From: Anaerolineales bacterium
GTDB lineage: Bacteria > Chloroflexota > Anaerolineae > Anaerolineales > Villigracilaceae
Assembly (NCBI GenBank): GCA_024763295.1
Contig: JANTFU010000156.1
Coordinates: forward strand, 1 to 5,872
DNA length: 5,872 nucleotides
Reading direction: 5' to 3'
Shown here piece after piece: positions 1-5,755 of this stretch (position 1 is its first letter; every line of letters begins with the position of its first letter). The position numbers and the translations under genes are program-made. The notes below the pieces were generated by a model. The model was not told the DNA's origin. It ran no database searches and saw only the letters and a program-made list of their open reading frames with translations.

Positions 1-433
1 AGCCCGTGAGATGACCGCCGGGCGCGTGATTGCCCTCTTCGGCTCGGCGGGGCTGCGCGACCGCGAAAAACGCCGCATGATGGCAGAAGTCTCCGCTGAA
101 CTCGCCGACCTGACCGTCCTAACGGCAGAGGATCCACGTACCGAGTCGCTTAGTGAGATTCTGTCCGAGATGGCACACGGGGCAATTGACAAGGGCGGTA
201 TCGAGGGCAAGTCATTTTGGCGGGTGGAAGATCGGGGCGCGGCAATCCTTTTTGCCTTGCAATTGGCAAATCCGCACGATGTCGTTCTCATCTGCGGGAA
301 GGGGCATGAGCAGTCGATGTGCTTTGGCGAGATTGAATATCCTTGGGATGATCGCATAGCCACGCGGGCAGCGCTGGGGAAATTTTTGGGCGTGTCTGCG
401 CCTGAGATGCCTTATTTGCCCACACAGGATTAA
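1..433 (+). CDS. murE: MurE-type UDP-N-acetylmuramyl peptide ligase, C-terminal part (5' end outside the window)
   Basis: This is the last ~143 codons of an ATP-dependent Mur ligase. The family adds the third amino acid (diaminopimelate, lysine or ornithine) to UDP-MurNAc-L-Ala-D-Glu in the cytoplasm during peptidoglycan synthesis. The frame is open from base 2, so the ATG at base 11 is internal and the gene continues off the left edge. Numbering from that Met, the visible C-terminal-domain landmarks are FGSAGLRDREKR (10-21, matching the family's FGxxGxRDxxKR), EDPRTE (40-45, at the DNPR substrate-specificity motif), GKGHEQ (96-101) and YPWDDR (110-115). The ATP-binding GKT motif lies in the missing part. 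EDPR instead of DNPR leaves the third residue uncertain. The gene could be true MurE or a MurE-like paralogue. It ends in TAA, 9 nt from the stop of the convergent transporter gene. Confidence 0.82.
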   Translation, partial: AREMTAGRVIALFGSAGLRDREKRRMMAEVSAELADLTVLTAEDPRTESLSEILSEMAHGAIDKGGIEGKSFWRVEDRGAAILFALQLANPHDVVLICGKGHEQSMCFGEIEYPWDDRIATRAALGKFLGVSAPEMPYLPTQD

Positions 434-442
434 AAGAGGGGA

Positions 443-1654
443 TTAAACGGTAAGCGCTTTTCTCCGCCGAGTTGCCATGGTTAGCAGTAGCAAGCCCAAA
501 GATGAGAGCGTCCCGATGATAAATCCGCCGTACCAAATCGAAGTAGCGCCGAGCGTGTCGCCAATCCATCCGCCGAGAACGGGTCCGACACCACGCGCAA
601 AGCTCCACGCTAAATTGTAGATGCCCATATAGCGTCCGCGCATTTGCGGGTGGGCGCGGTTGGCAACGTAGGCGCTGGAGGTGGGGACGATAATCAACTC
701 GCCAAGGGTAACGATGATGATGCTGAGCATAAATCCCCAAAAGCCCGTGGCAAAGGCGACTGTGCCTGTGCCGATGGCATAAAGGAACATGCCGAGGGTG
801 ATCATGGTGAGCGGACGGAAGTGTTTGGTGCGCTTGGTGACAAGCACTTGCAGGAAGATGACCATTAGCCCGTTGACGGTGGGGATAAGCCCGTATTGGC
901 TTTCGCTGATGCCGTATTGCTGGTTGGCGTAGACGGGCATGAGCAGCCAAATCATGGCGACGATGATCCAGCCGAAGGAGTAGAGTGCGATCATGGCGAC
1001 AAATTCTTTGTCTTTGAGCATCTCCAGATAGCCTCTGGGCAGGGGAGAAATGGCGAGGGTGGGCGTTTCTGCTTTGGCGGGCAAGGTTTCTTTTGCGCCA
1101 AGCGTGAGCATAAGGGCAAAAATGAGCATCCCGCCAGCGGCGCTGAGATAAGAGATGCTGTACGAGATGCCCGCGAGTATGCCGCCGAGGGCGGGACCGA
1201 TGGAGACGCCGACGTTTTTTGCCATGCGGGTAAGCGCAAAGGCTTCGATGCGCTGCCCTTCGGGGATGATGTCGGTCAGCATGGCGTCGACACCCACACG
1301 GAAGAGGGGATTGGAGAAGCCCGTGATAAGCATGATGGCGGCGAAATACGCATAGGTGTTTGCCCAGATTAGGAAGATATAACCCATAGCGTTGACGACT
1401 AGCCCGAAGACCATGATCCACTTGCGCCCGAATTTGTCGGTTAGTGAGCCTGCCCAAAAGGTAAAGGTAACACTGGCGATGGAATTAATGGTGATTAGGG
1501 AGGCGCCTTGCGCCAGTGGCATGGAGAGCCTTTTGCTAACGTATACGAGCATAAGGGGCCAGATCATGGTGCCTGCTGCCATAGCGATGAATACGCCGAG
1601 GTAGAGCAGCCAAAATTGACGCGGGTATTGGGCGAGGAGGGTTTTGAGTTTCAT
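443..1654 (-). CDS. MFS transporter, DHA1/multidrug-efflux-like
   Basis: This is a 403-residue inner-membrane transporter of the major facilitator superfamily, a usual length for 12 helices. Alternating hydrophobic segments run through the whole protein (for example ~15-38, 80-98, 101-112, 228-242, 306-323, 374-393). MFS motif A is visible as GSLTDKFGRK (69-78) in the loop between helices 2 and 3. GPALGG (153-158) resembles motif C of proton-driven exporters, and the second half repeats the pattern (MRGRYMG 338-344, GPVLGG 357-362). A charged, Pro-containing central loop (~187-218) joins the halves. Drug or metabolite efflux is the likely role, but the substrate cannot be read from sequence. 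I chose the ATG at 1654 because hydrophobic sequence begins soon after it. The frame stays open up to a TTG at 1735, but those 27 codons are made entirely of a palindromic repeat. No good Shine-Dalgarno precedes the ATG. The gene is separated from pnp by a terminator, so it is probably transcribed alone. Confidence 0.88.
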   Translation of the reverse strand: MKLKTLLAQYPRQFWLLYLGVFIAMAAGTMIWPLMLVYVSKRLSMPLAQGASLITINSIASVTFTFWAGSLTDKFGRKWIMVFGLVVNAMGYIFLIWANTYAYFAAIMLITGFSNPLFRVGVDAMLTDIIPEGQRIEAFALTRMAKNVGVSIGPALGGILAGISYSISYLSAAGGMLIFALMLTLGAKETLPAKAETPTLAISPLPRGYLEMLKDKEFVAMIALYSFGWIIVAMIWLLMPVYANQQYGISESQYGLIPTVNGLMVIFLQVLVTKRTKHFRPLTMITLGMFLYAIGTGTVAFATGFWGFMLSIIIVTLGELIIVPTSSAYVANRAHPQMRGRYMGIYNLAWSFARGVGPVLGGWIGDTLGATSIWYGGFIIGTLSSLGLLLLTMATRRRKALTV

Positions 1655-1663
1655 GGTTTTCGG

Positions 1664-1742
1664 CGAATGAATTCGTAGCCTGAGGGTTTCCAAGTCCGCT
1701 TTAAGCGGACTTCTTGTGGCAGCCTGAGATTTCAATCTCAGG
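1664..1742. repeat. Three-palindrome intergenic repeat, copy A
   Basis: This copy holds three palindromes in a row. The first is 1664-1675 (CGAAT-GA-ATTCG). The second is 1692-1712, a perfect 10-bp inverted repeat around one base (AAGTCCGCTT / AAGCGGACTT). The third is 1723-1742, a perfect 9-bp inverted repeat around TC (CCTGAGATT / AATCTCAGG). A second, diverged copy lies at 1779-1863. The copy ends about 10 nt upstream of the transporter ATG, so it forms that gene's 5' untranslated region. It looks like a dispersed non-coding, REP-like element, but its genome copy number cannot be seen from one window. Confidence 0.8.
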
Positions 1743-1778
1743 AATTTGTATTTTCTTAGGGAATGGTATTTTCTCCTC

Positions 1779-1863
1779 CGAATGAATTCGTAGGCTAAAC
1801 GCGCCCAAGCCTGCTTTAAGCAGGTTTCTCATGCTCATGCCAGCCTTAGATTTCAATCTCAGG
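1779..1863. repeat. Three-palindrome intergenic repeat, copy B
   Basis: This copy has the same order and orientation as copy A, starting 115 nt away. It opens with an identical CGAATGAATTCG (1779-1790). The middle palindrome is 1807-1827 (AAGCCTGCTT / AAGCAGGTTT). Two base pairs there are exchanged relative to copy A, with pairing kept (T-A to C-G and C-G to T-A), and one pair becomes a G-T wobble. The last palindrome, 1844-1863, has one mismatch (CCTTAGATT / AATCTCAGG). Spacers between the palindromes differ freely between copies, so the stems are the conserved part. The copy abuts the pnp terminator. Confidence 0.8.
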
Positions 1864-1867
1864 GAAT

Positions 1868-1902
1868 AAAAAAGGCGTCTCAATCAAGAGCCGCCTTTTT
1901 TT
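1868..1902 (-). terminator. Rho-independent terminator of pnp
   Basis: The stem is GGCG/CGCC (1874-1877 with 1892-1895), a T/C mismatch, then CTC/GAG (1879-1881 with 1888-1890) around the loop AATCAA. It is flanked by six A's on the left and seven T's on the right. On the minus strand it reads as a GC-rich hairpin followed by a U-run, starting 17 nt after the pnp stop codon. The symmetric A/T flanks would let it work in both directions, but no rightward gene ends here. Confidence 0.9.
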
Positions 1903-1919
1903 ATAAAGTTTAATTTTAT

Positions 1920-4115
1920 CTAGCGTCGGTTGTTACGTCCGCCACGGTTGCTGCGATCATTGCGGCTACGATTGTTGCGTTTGCCGCCGCGCGGTTGGTC
2001 GTTGGCAAGAGCTTCTTCAGCCGTCCAGCCTTCAAGCACAGCCTGACGGGAGAGGCGGATTTTGCCGTCGCCGCCGATGTTGGTGACCATGACGGTGATT
2101 TCATCACCAACCTGACAAACATCTTCAACGCTGTTGACGCGTACGCTGTCGAGCTGCGAGATATGTACGAGACCGTCGATATTGGGCAGGATTTCAACAA
2201 AAGCGCCAAAATCTGCGACGCGGACAACGCGACCGGTGTAGATGCGTCCGACAACGGCGCTTTCGGTCAAGCCTTCCACGCGGGCGCGGGCTGCGGCTTC
2301 GCTTTCGCCATCCACAGCAGAGATGTAGACGGTGCCGTCTTCTTCAATATCAAGGCGGGCGCCGGTTTCATCTTGAATGGCACGGATGGTCTTACCGCCG
2401 GGTCCAATAATCGCGCCGATTTTGTCGACGGGGATTTGGACGGTGGTGACGCGCGGGACGTGATTCTTTAGTTCGGGGCGCGGGGTACTGATAACTTTCA
2501 TCATCTCGCCCAGAATGTGCATCCGCGCTTCACGCGCTTGCGCCAAGGCTTCACGCATTAGGTCGGCGCTCAAACCGCTGATTTTGATGTCCATTTGCAG
2601 GGCGGTGATGCCTTTTTCAGTGCCGGTGACTTTGAAATCCATGTCGCCGAGGTGGTCTTCGGTGCCGAGGATGTCGCTCAGGATGCGATAATTTTCACCA
2701 TCGCTAACCAAGCCCATCGCCACGCCCGATACGGGGGCTTTAATCGGCACGCCGGTGTCCATCAGCGCCAGAGTCGAGCCGCAGGTCGAAGCCATCGAGG
2801 ATGATCCGTTCGATGCCATCACCTCGGAGACGAGACGGATGGAGTAGGGGAATTCTTCTTTGCTGGGGATGACGGGCAAAAGTGCACGTTCCGCCAGCGC
2901 GCCATGACCTACTTCACGGCGGGAAGTGCCGCGCATCATTTTGACTTCGCCGGTGCAGAAGGGCGGGAAGTTGTAGTGGTGCATGTAGCGGCGTTCTTTT
3001 TCGGGGGTCAGGTTGTCGAGGTCTTGTGCGTCGCGCAGTGTGCCGAGGGTTGCCAATGTGAGCGCTTGCGTTTCGCCGCGTGTGAAGATGGCGGAACCGT
3101 GCGCGCGCGGGCTGATGTCCGTTTCGCACCAAATCGGGCGGATGTCTTTCGGACCACGCCCGTCGGGACGCTTGCCCTCGTTTAAGATGCGTTCGCGCAC
3201 AATTGTTTTTTCTGCGGCGCCAAAGGCGTTTTTGATGTCTTTTTCCGCTAACTCTTCGTTTTCGGCGAGCATCGCTTCGACGGTTTGGGCTTTGAGTTCG
3301 TCCATGCCGCCGTAGAATTCGTCTTTGGTCAGCGGCTTGGAGATGAGTTCTTTCATCGGGGCGCTGACGTACTCAAAGACTTTCTTTTCCAGTTCTTCAT
3401 CGTCAAGGGCGAGAATAGGCTCGTCTTTTTCTTTGCCAACTTCGGCAGCCATCGTGTTGATGGCGTCAATGATCGGTTGAATGGATTGATGACCCAACTC
3501 AAGGGCATCAACCATCACATCTTCGGGGACTTCGTCCGCTCCACACTCGACCATCAGAATCGCCTCTTTGGTGCCTGCCAAGCGTAAATCCAGGTCCGAT
3601 TGCTCCATTTCGGCAAAGGTCGGGTTGATGACAAACTCGCCGTTGATGCGTCCAATGCGCACGGCGCCGATCGGTCCATCCCAAGGAATATTGGAGATGG
3701 CAACTGCCGCCGAAGCGGAGTTGATTGCCAAAATATCCAGCGGGTTGTCATCCGCTGAAAGCGAATAAATCAGCACCTGAATATCGTTGCGCATACCCTT
3801 CGGGAAGAGCGGGCGCAGCGGGCGGTCGGTGAGACGTGAGACGAGGATCGCTTCGCTATGCGGGCGACCTTCACGGCGGAAGAAAGAGCCGGGGATGCGC
3901 CCACCGGCGTACATCCGTTCTTCGTAGTTGACGCTCAGGGGCAGAAAATCGACCCCCTCGCGGGCTTTGGAACTCATGGTGGCAGCACAAAAGACCATGG
4001 CGTCGTCCAGCATAACACTGACAGCGCCGCCAGCCTGATGAGCGAGTTTACCTGTCTCAAAGATGACAGATTTCCCGCCCACTGCTGCGGTGTAACGTTT
4101 ACCTTCTGGTTTCAT
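1920..4115 (-). CDS. pnp: Polyribonucleotide nucleotidyltransferase (PNPase)
   Basis: This 731-residue phosphorolytic 3'-5' exoribonuclease degrades RNA to nucleoside diphosphates using phosphate and works as a trimer, in many bacteria with the RNA degradosome. All family domains are present in order. The first RNase PH core carries FFRREGRP (78-85). An all-helical linker spans about 240-310. The second RNase PH core (about 320-550) carries GTSRR (396-400), the phosphate-binding SNGSSSMA (435-442), and the catalytic-site residues D487, D493 and K495 in EDHLGDMDFK (486-495). A KH domain begins at about 555 with its GPGG loop at 571-574. An S1 domain spans about 621-691. The tail (709-731) is Arg/Asn/Gly-rich. 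Length is close to the usual ~700-730. The ATG at 4115 is preceded by GGAG at an 8-nt spacing. The gene follows rpsO in the same direction, as in many bacteria, across a 311-nt gap with a terminator. No key residue is missing. Confidence 0.98.
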   Translation of the reverse strand: MKPEGKRYTAAVGGKSVIFETGKLAHQAGGAVSVMLDDAMVFCAATMSSKAREGVDFLPLSVNYEERMYAGGRIPGSFFRREGRPHSEAILVSRLTDRPLRPLFPKGMRNDIQVLIYSLSADDNPLDILAINSASAAVAISNIPWDGPIGAVRIGRINGEFVINPTFAEMEQSDLDLRLAGTKEAILMVECGADEVPEDVMVDALELGHQSIQPIIDAINTMAAEVGKEKDEPILALDDEELEKKVFEYVSAPMKELISKPLTKDEFYGGMDELKAQTVEAMLAENEELAEKDIKNAFGAAEKTIVRERILNEGKRPDGRGPKDIRPIWCETDISPRAHGSAIFTRGETQALTLATLGTLRDAQDLDNLTPEKERRYMHHYNFPPFCTGEVKMMRGTSRREVGHGALAERALLPVIPSKEEFPYSIRLVSEVMASNGSSSMASTCGSTLALMDTGVPIKAPVSGVAMGLVSDGENYRILSDILGTEDHLGDMDFKVTGTEKGITALQMDIKISGLSADLMREALAQAREARMHILGEMMKVISTPRPELKNHVPRVTTVQIPVDKIGAIIGPGGKTIRAIQDETGARLDIEEDGTVYISAVDGESEAAARARVEGLTESAVVGRIYTGRVVRVADFGAFVEILPNIDGLVHISQLDSVRVNSVEDVCQVGDEITVMVTNIGGDGKIRLSRQAVLEGWTAEEALANDQPRGGKRNNRSRNDRSNRGGRNNRR

Positions 4116-4123
4116 TTTTATTT

Positions 4124-4127
4124 CTCC
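4124..4127 (-). promoter_or_regulatory. Shine-Dalgarno of pnp
   Basis: The minus strand reads GGAG, then 8 nt (AAATAAAA), then ATG at 4115. The spacing and A-rich spacer support this start for the 731-residue PNPase. Confidence 0.8.
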
Positions 4128-4204
4128 ATTTTCCGCCTGTCAGGGACTGAAAGCTAATGAAAACGTGGTGCGTGGGGCGTGATTTACCGCTTTGGTTTCG
4201 ATAC

Positions 4205-4227
4205 GGATGACGATGATGCTGTCATCC
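4205..4227. other. Hairpin in the pnp 5' leader
   Basis: A perfect 7-bp inverted repeat, GGATGAC (4205-4211) and GTCATCC (4221-4227), surrounds a 9-nt loop 89 nt upstream of the pnp start. In E. coli, a hairpin between rpsO and pnp is cut by RNase III and lets PNPase repress its own mRNA. This stem sits in a comparable place but is much shorter, so the same role is only a guess. It could also be a protein-binding operator. The rest of 4116-4376 shows no ORF worth calling and no convincing promoter. Confidence 0.45.
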
Positions 4228-4355
4228 TACTCAACCTGCGCTGGATTGTTTTGGAAAATCACGTTTGAGTGGCAATTTGCGATTTTTTCCTGCAACTTGC
4301 CTCTTGCACCTTCCCCGTTATCAGCACCTTTCAATTCCTAACTGGCGGAGCGAAT

Positions 4356-4379
4356 TTTAGCAGACAGAGAGCTGCTAAA
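4356..4379. other. Second hairpin downstream of the rpsO terminator
   Basis: TTTAGCAG (4356-4363) and CTGCTAAA (4372-4379) form a perfect 8-bp inverted repeat with an 8-nt loop. In the direction of rpsO-pnp transcription it follows the terminator U-run immediately and is not itself followed by a U-run. It may be an RNA-processing or stabilising stem on read-through transcripts. Confidence 0.5.
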
Positions 4380-4415
4380 TATAAAAAGAGTAGATGATCC
4401 CATGACCATCTACTC
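4377..4415 (-). terminator. Rho-independent terminator after rpsO
   Basis: A perfect 9-bp stem, GAGTAGATG (4388-4396) and CATCTACTC (4407-4415), has a 10-nt interior that can pair by two more bases. On the minus strand it is followed by CTTTTTATATTTA. It begins 11 nt after the rpsO stop codon. The stem is only moderately GC-rich, so some read-through into pnp is plausible. Confidence 0.8.
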
Positions 4416-4426
4416 GGTCAAACAAA

Positions 4427-4699
4427 TTACTTACGGCGAAGTTTCAATTCGTCGGTCAAGCTGATGTAGCGGGCATAATCCTTGCGGCGCAAGTAAGCCA
4501 GCAAACGGCGGCGGCGACCAACCAATTTCAACAAGCCACGGCGGCACGATTCATCGTGCTTATTGGCGCGCAGGTGATCGGTGAGATTGTTGATGCGGGT
4601 GGTCAGCACTGCAATTTGTACTTCAGGTGAACCCGTGTCGTTTTCATCACGGCGATAATTCGCCATTACCTGTGCTTTTGCTTCTTTTGAAATAGACAT
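4427..4699 (-). CDS. rpsO: 30S ribosomal protein S15
   Basis: This 90-residue primary 16S rRNA-binding protein of the small subunit platform binds the central-domain three-way junction and nucleates S6/S18 assembly. The family core is intact: TGSPEVQIAVLTTRI (21-35), NNLTDHL, then HDESCRRGLLKLVGRRRRLLAYLRRKD, and the C-terminal end LKLRRK. Length matches the usual 88-90. Most homologues have Ser at the Cys of DESCRRG; this small change should be tolerated. The frame is open further upstream to a GTG at 4780, giving 27 extra residues, but that stretch is the transcript leader. The ATG at 4699 has an excellent Shine-Dalgarno and the conserved N-terminus MSISKEAKAQVM. It has its own promoter and is followed by a terminator and pnp. 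Confidence 0.98.
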   Translation of the reverse strand: MSISKEAKAQVMANYRRDENDTGSPEVQIAVLTTRINNLTDHLRANKHDESCRRGLLKLVGRRRRLLAYLRRKDYARYISLTDELKLRRK

Positions 4700-4707
4700 G
4701 ACGTATG

Positions 4708-4714
4708 CTCCTTT
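4708..4714 (-). promoter_or_regulatory. Shine-Dalgarno of rpsO, which fixes the start
   Basis: The minus strand reads AAAGGAG 8 nt before the ATG at 4699. This strong site selects the 90-residue S15 start over the in-frame GTG at 4780. Confidence 0.9.
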
Positions 4715-4727
4715 CTTAATTTTGCAG

Positions 4728-4758
4728 GTCTCCGTGACCGCAGCCAAAACCGCGAGAC
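4728..4758 (-). promoter_or_regulatory. Structured rpsO leader, candidate S15 autoregulatory site
   Basis: On the minus strand CGCGG (4754-4750) pairs with CTGCG (4743-4739) around the loop TTTTGG, giving a stem with a G-U pair next to a G-C pair. An outer GTCT (4758-4755) can pair with AGAC (4731-4728). An alternative hairpin, GGTC-ACGGA-GACC (4739-4727), overlaps the 3' side. S15 is known in several bacteria to repress its own mRNA by binding leader structures with a G-U/G-C step. Assigning that role here is inference; the pairings are read directly from the sequence. Confidence 0.45.
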
Positions 4759-4782
4759 AGGACCAGTCAGTACAGCGCACGG

Positions 4783-4810
4783 ATTATACCAGATATAGGT
4801 AGATGGGCAA
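4783..4810 (-). promoter_or_regulatory. Sigma-70-type extended -10 promoter of rpsO
   Basis: The minus strand has TGGTATAAT (4791-4783), a perfect TATAAT with a TGn extension. It is preceded at 16 nt by TTGCCC (4810-4805), a partial -35. Transcription would start near 4775-4777, giving a leader of about 77 nt before the rpsO ATG. Confidence 0.8.
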
Positions 4811-4825
4811 GTTAGGATTCGGAAA

Positions 4826-4858
4826 ATTCGTAGGGGCAGACCTGCGTGTCTGCCCTTT
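4826..4858. repeat. REP-like palindromic repeat
   Basis: AATTCGTAGG is followed by a perfect 8-bp inverted repeat, GGGCAGAC (4834-4841) and GTCTGCCC (4848-4855), with loop CTGCGT, then TTT. It resembles dispersed GTAGGGGC...GCCC palindromes of filamentous and Chloroflexota-type genomes, from memory and unverified. It lies between the HEAT gene stop and the rpsO promoter. On the minus strand no U-run follows the stem directly, so it is a poor intrinsic terminator for the HEAT gene. The remaining bases up to 4948 show no feature I can support. Confidence 0.6.
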
Positions 4859-4948
4859 ACTTTGGATGAAAAACCGCATCGCCCCTGATTTCGGCTTGGT
4901 CATTGCACAAGAAGCAGGTTGCCCAGCCTTATTGATTCCCCGTTAAAC

Positions 4949-5746
4949 CTAGCGAGATTTAAGTTCCCGTCCCAATGCCGCTCTCAGTTCCGCAGGAAAC
5001 TCCGGCAAAAGGCGGCGCAACATGGTGGCGGCTTTTGTATTTTCTTCTTTGCGGATAATTTGCTTCAGGAAGAAGCTGGTCTCCGTTGGCGATGCCGCAT
5101 AGAGCGCATTGATGACTTTGCCCACGTCTCCCTGATACATGGTTGGCGCGGCTTCGATGATGGGTTCGACTATATCGAAAACGGGTGGGAGATTATCAAA
5201 CTCTGCGGCGTTGATGAGCGGGAGCAGCGCTTGTAGACCGTTGCTCCAAAATTGCTGGCGGTGCGGATAGAGCCACTCGCTAATGAGCGCGAGGAAGTGT
5301 TTGGGGGTTTCCTCGCGCAGGCGGGCGAGACTATGGGTGAGCAGCAAGCCGCGCACGTTTGGGTCGCGTACTTTTTGTGTCCAGACGGTGAGACGAGCGA
5401 GCAGGCGTGCTTCGTCCGGAGGGAGCAGCCCGAGCAAGTAGGCGGCGAGCAGGCGGGTTTCGAGGCTATTCTCGTCCCAGAGTTCGTCGGCGAGGGCAAG
5501 GGCGGCTTCGGGTTTTTTCCGTGCGAGCGGGCGTAAGGTACTCTCAATTTTGCGGATGACGGCGGGCGGGGTTCGATATGTTGAGAGCGTGGAGCCGGGC
5601 GCAACAGCCTTGCGCGTGCGCAAAGTTTGATTGACATAGCCTTCTAGCATTTCACGCAGGGAACGAACAAAAGCCGCCGGTTCGTCAAATAAATCGGCGA
5701 GCCGAGCGACTTCTGTGTTGAGTTGGGCAAGGTTGATGGCGGGCAT
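4949..5746 (-). CDS. HEAT-repeat protein related to AlkD-type DNA alkylation repair proteins
   Basis: The predicted protein is 265 residues, soluble, almost all helical, with no signal peptide or membrane segment. It is Leu/Ala/Arg-rich with repeated amphipathic helix pairs typical of HEAT repeats. ELWDENSLETRLLAAYLLG (88-106) resembles the LW...E.R..A...L signature of AlkD-like DNA glycosylases (the DNA alkylation repair enzyme family). A second Trp-containing helix is FWSNGLQALLPLI (166-178), and the C-terminus is basic. AlkD proteins remove N3- and N7-alkylated purines, using a Trp/Asp/Trp cluster. I cannot place that cluster here with confidence, so the protein may be a non-catalytic relative or a general HEAT scaffold. 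The ATG at 5746 is the first candidate after an upstream stop at 5762-5764. No Shine-Dalgarno precedes it, only a T-rich run. It reads toward rpsO but is separated from it by the rpsO promoter and a repeat. Confidence 0.7.
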   Translation of the reverse strand: MPAINLAQLNTEVARLADLFDEPAAFVRSLREMLEGYVNQTLRTRKAVAPGSTLSTYRTPPAVIRKIESTLRPLARKKPEAALALADELWDENSLETRLLAAYLLGLLPPDEARLLARLTVWTQKVRDPNVRGLLLTHSLARLREETPKHFLALISEWLYPHRQQFWSNGLQALLPLINAAEFDNLPPVFDIVEPIIEAAPTMYQGDVGKVINALYAASPTETSFFLKQIIRKEENTKAATMLRRLLPEFPAELRAALGRELKSR

Positions 5747-5755
5747 GGAAAAAAA

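Noticed and set aside
896..1372. 158-codon plus-strand open frame opposite the transporter
   Set aside because: It is antisense to a well-supported gene and its composition is Gly/Asp/His-rich without motifs.
288..1457. 389-codon minus-strand open frame overlapping the transporter and the Mur ligase
   Set aside because: Its translation is His/Arg-rich with no family features and lies in another frame of a clear MFS gene; it is a shadow.
1655..1735. 27-codon N-terminal extension of the transporter starting from TTG at 1735
   Set aside because: It is encoded entirely by the palindromic repeat, lacks hydrophobic or conserved sequence, and starts with TTG inside a palindrome. The ATG at 1654 gives a standard MFS N-terminus.
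1701..1883. 60-codon minus-strand frame across the repeat pair
   Set aside because: It consists of repeat and terminator sequence, has no Shine-Dalgarno at its start and no recognisable product.
1995..2471. 158-codon plus-strand open frame opposite pnp
   Set aside because: It lies opposite the KH/S1 region of pnp and mirrors its codon bias; no independent support.
4861..4935. Short minus-strand frame with a Cys-x-x-Cys, possibly a gene remnant
   Set aside because: It is only 23 codons between stops, with no start or Shine-Dalgarno; chance is sufficient.
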